Positions 62,314 to 64,000 of a stretch of 64,000 nt of DNA are shown here, piece by piece. Each line of letters begins with the position of its first letter. Position 1 is the stretch's first letter. The stretch covers positions 9,618,431 to 9,682,430 of the forward strand of contig CALNVZ010000641.1 in the NCBI GenBank assembly GCA_940671915.1. Direction: 5' to 3'. Made by a program: the position numbers and the translations under genes. The notes below the pieces were generated by a model. The model ran no database searches. It saw only the letters and a list, made by a program, of their open reading frames with translations, and was not told the origin of the DNA. This DNA comes from Paracentrotus lividus (taxonomy: Eukaryota; Echinodermata; Echinoidea; Camarodonta; Echinidae).

Positions 62314-62964
62314 CAGTTGAGGCCATAAGTTTACATGTCATAAACCTAGGAAATTCAATGAAAATTGTTCATATTCAAGCATCAGAAAATTTACTGTATG
62401 TTCAGAAATATTAGTAGTACCATGACAAACTTTTTACCAAATACAAGAGCTTACCAAGCTCTTTCACGTGACTAGGATGCCGATCGGACGAAAGTATATT
62501 TTAAGTGGAATTTTCTTTGTACAAAAGAAGTAATATTTGTGCCAAATTTATTCTATTGTTAGTATTATATTCCCAAAATCGTTTCAAAGCAACATATAAA
62601 TGTCAAATCTATGATTGGTATTACATTTTCTATCGTGTTATATCACCATAAAACAATAAAATGCAACCCGTGAAAATGTTTGTATAAAGAAAGAATGAGC
62701 ACAAATATGAAATGCTTTGGTCAAGAATTTTTAAAAGTTTGTCTGAAATATGAATATTTTTTGGGGAAAATTGACACATAAATATTTGTCAGCTCCTGAT
62801 GACATGCCAGTGTTTTGAAAGAACATAATGTACTCATTCGTTTGATACCAAATTTGGCATTATAGGACATATATTTTTTAAGATAAAGTAAATTTTATGA
62901 TGCTTGGCAAGTACACAATTTTCATTGAATTTCTTGGGTGTATGTAAACTTATGGCCTCAACTG
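62314..62964. mobile_element. Tc1-like non-autonomous element
   Basis: Ends are CAGTTGAGGCCATAAGTTTA and its reverse complement. Inverted repeats extend about 55 bp, including AAATTCAATGAAAATTG on both sides, with a few differences. TA flanks both ends (62312-62313 and 62965-62966). The terminal sequence closely resembles the ends of Tc1-family transposons (CAGT followed by an AGTTTACATACA-like segment). The 651-bp interior has no transposase frame, so it is a deletion derivative or MITE mobilised in trans. Confidence 0.85.
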
Positions 62965-64000
62965 TAAATAAAAAGCACATAAATCATTAAAAAAAAATGG
63001 GTGCCTAGTTTTGCCAAAAACTACATGTGAGGTCTAGTGCTGTTATAACTTGTCTGTCAACAAACAAGGTCACATGAGACCTGTTTCGTCATGCTTCGAT
63101 TTATGCTCTCATTCAAATCAGTGATTGGACCTTCAAGAAGTGTTATGTATGTTTCAAATAACCAACAAAATAGCATGAAATGTAACAGTATTTACATTGA
63201 CAATTTTGCGAATAATCCCTGTATTATATACAATAATAATCCATTTGGCTTAGTATGCAACGATTTAAGAAGATTCCATAGCGTGAAGTTCAAAATAATT
63301 TAGTCATTTTTACTTGACACGATTAGGTGCCCTTTTATATAAGCGTTTCATTTAACATCTGATTGCCACTTGGCTGACAAATAATACGAAAAGTCCCAAT
63401 TTGTGTAATAACATTTCCAAAATGATTGAGAAGAAAAATACGGAATTACGAAACATGAGATACGTTTCAAGAGCGGCTGACAGCTATGATTGACTGCCTC
63501 CTTCTCATATTCGACTGAAAATCAAATTATTTTCACTTCTCTGTTTACCTTTCTTAAGTTTTTCATGAAATTCCGTCGAGAGGACAATGATTTACTCAGC
63601 TTGCGGGGAACTCTTTAACTTAGGACTAGCTGCTATACTTGCGGCTCGACCTGTCATATCTTCTTGGAGAGGCTGATGATCGTACATGATTTGGCAGCCG
63701 ACGGTTTTGGGTCGTGGATTGCCGCATCTTGATTAACTCGATTTGGTCTCCTATGCGATTGTTTCATCGAGAGCTTTTAAATCCATTTATTTCCATCAAG
63801 ATTTTGATGGTATTGCAGCACTCATTGCCTAACTCATAAGCTATTTAAGAGACCATCTATTATAGCCAATAGTATTTGAATAGACACTTTTTAAATACAA
63901 TGAAATTCTTTCTGCCTTCGTAAACAAAGTTATGCTCAATTTTGTGCGAATATGATCAAAATTGGACTCATGCATTATACGGGCATGGGAGGGCATGCAA
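62965..64000. other. Non-coding stretch to the window end
   Basis: Only chance-size frames (for example 63091-63303). I see nothing recognisable. Confidence 0.5.

Overview
This window looks like gene-poor, AT-rich nuclear DNA from a marine invertebrate. An echinoderm such as a sea urchin is my best guess. It rests on the dense mixture of non-LTR retrotransposons, a tRNA-derived SINE, many small palindromic DNA transposons (several built from GGTGTTAA/TTAACACC palindromes) and abundant CT/GA microsatellites. The species cannot be fixed from sequence alone. Two N runs (23455-23479 and 40227-40247) mark scaffold gaps. I found no host protein-coding gene, no functional tRNA or rRNA gene, and nothing prokaryotic or viral.

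Left part (1-13000): mostly unique AT-rich sequence. It contains a minus-strand tRNA-derived SINE (4855-5113), a 677-bp TA-flanked foldback element (6821-7497) and the first of four copies of a small long-TIR element (7952-8162).

Middle (about 13000-22400): a large anomaly. The sequence folds back on itself at about 13975. The reverse complement of roughly 13000-13440 aligns with roughly 14500-14960, and the right arm then decays into about 7 kb made almost only of G and T, with very long G and T runs, ending near 21960 and followed by a GATT-rich stretch. The best explanation is an unpolished fold-back (inverted-duplicate) long read kept in the assembly. The long open frames there are an effect of composition, not genes.

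Right part (24000-64000): a mobile-element landscape. The best-preserved item is a 6.67-kb LINE on the minus strand (45377-52048). It is flanked by an identical 17-bp target-site duplication, and its ORF2 (endonuclease, reverse transcriptase, C-terminal zinc-knuckle region) is broken by frameshifts and stops. A second, 5'-truncated CR1/L2-like LINE lies at about 41960-42940. Non-autonomous DNA elements occur at 27705-27889, 32055-32541, 33453-33706, 35207-35393, 38512-39493, 44396-44629 and 62314-62964. Degenerate local tandem duplications have periods of about 67, 182, 192, 221, 283 and 355 bp.

There is no operon-like or pathway logic linking the elements. They are independent insertions and local duplications in what is probably intergenic or intronic DNA. 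The items most worth checking are the fold-back/keto-only block, the complete LINE insertion, the 982-bp element carrying six copies of a 15-bp motif, and the four-copy long-TIR family, two copies of which lie in a tandem duplication.
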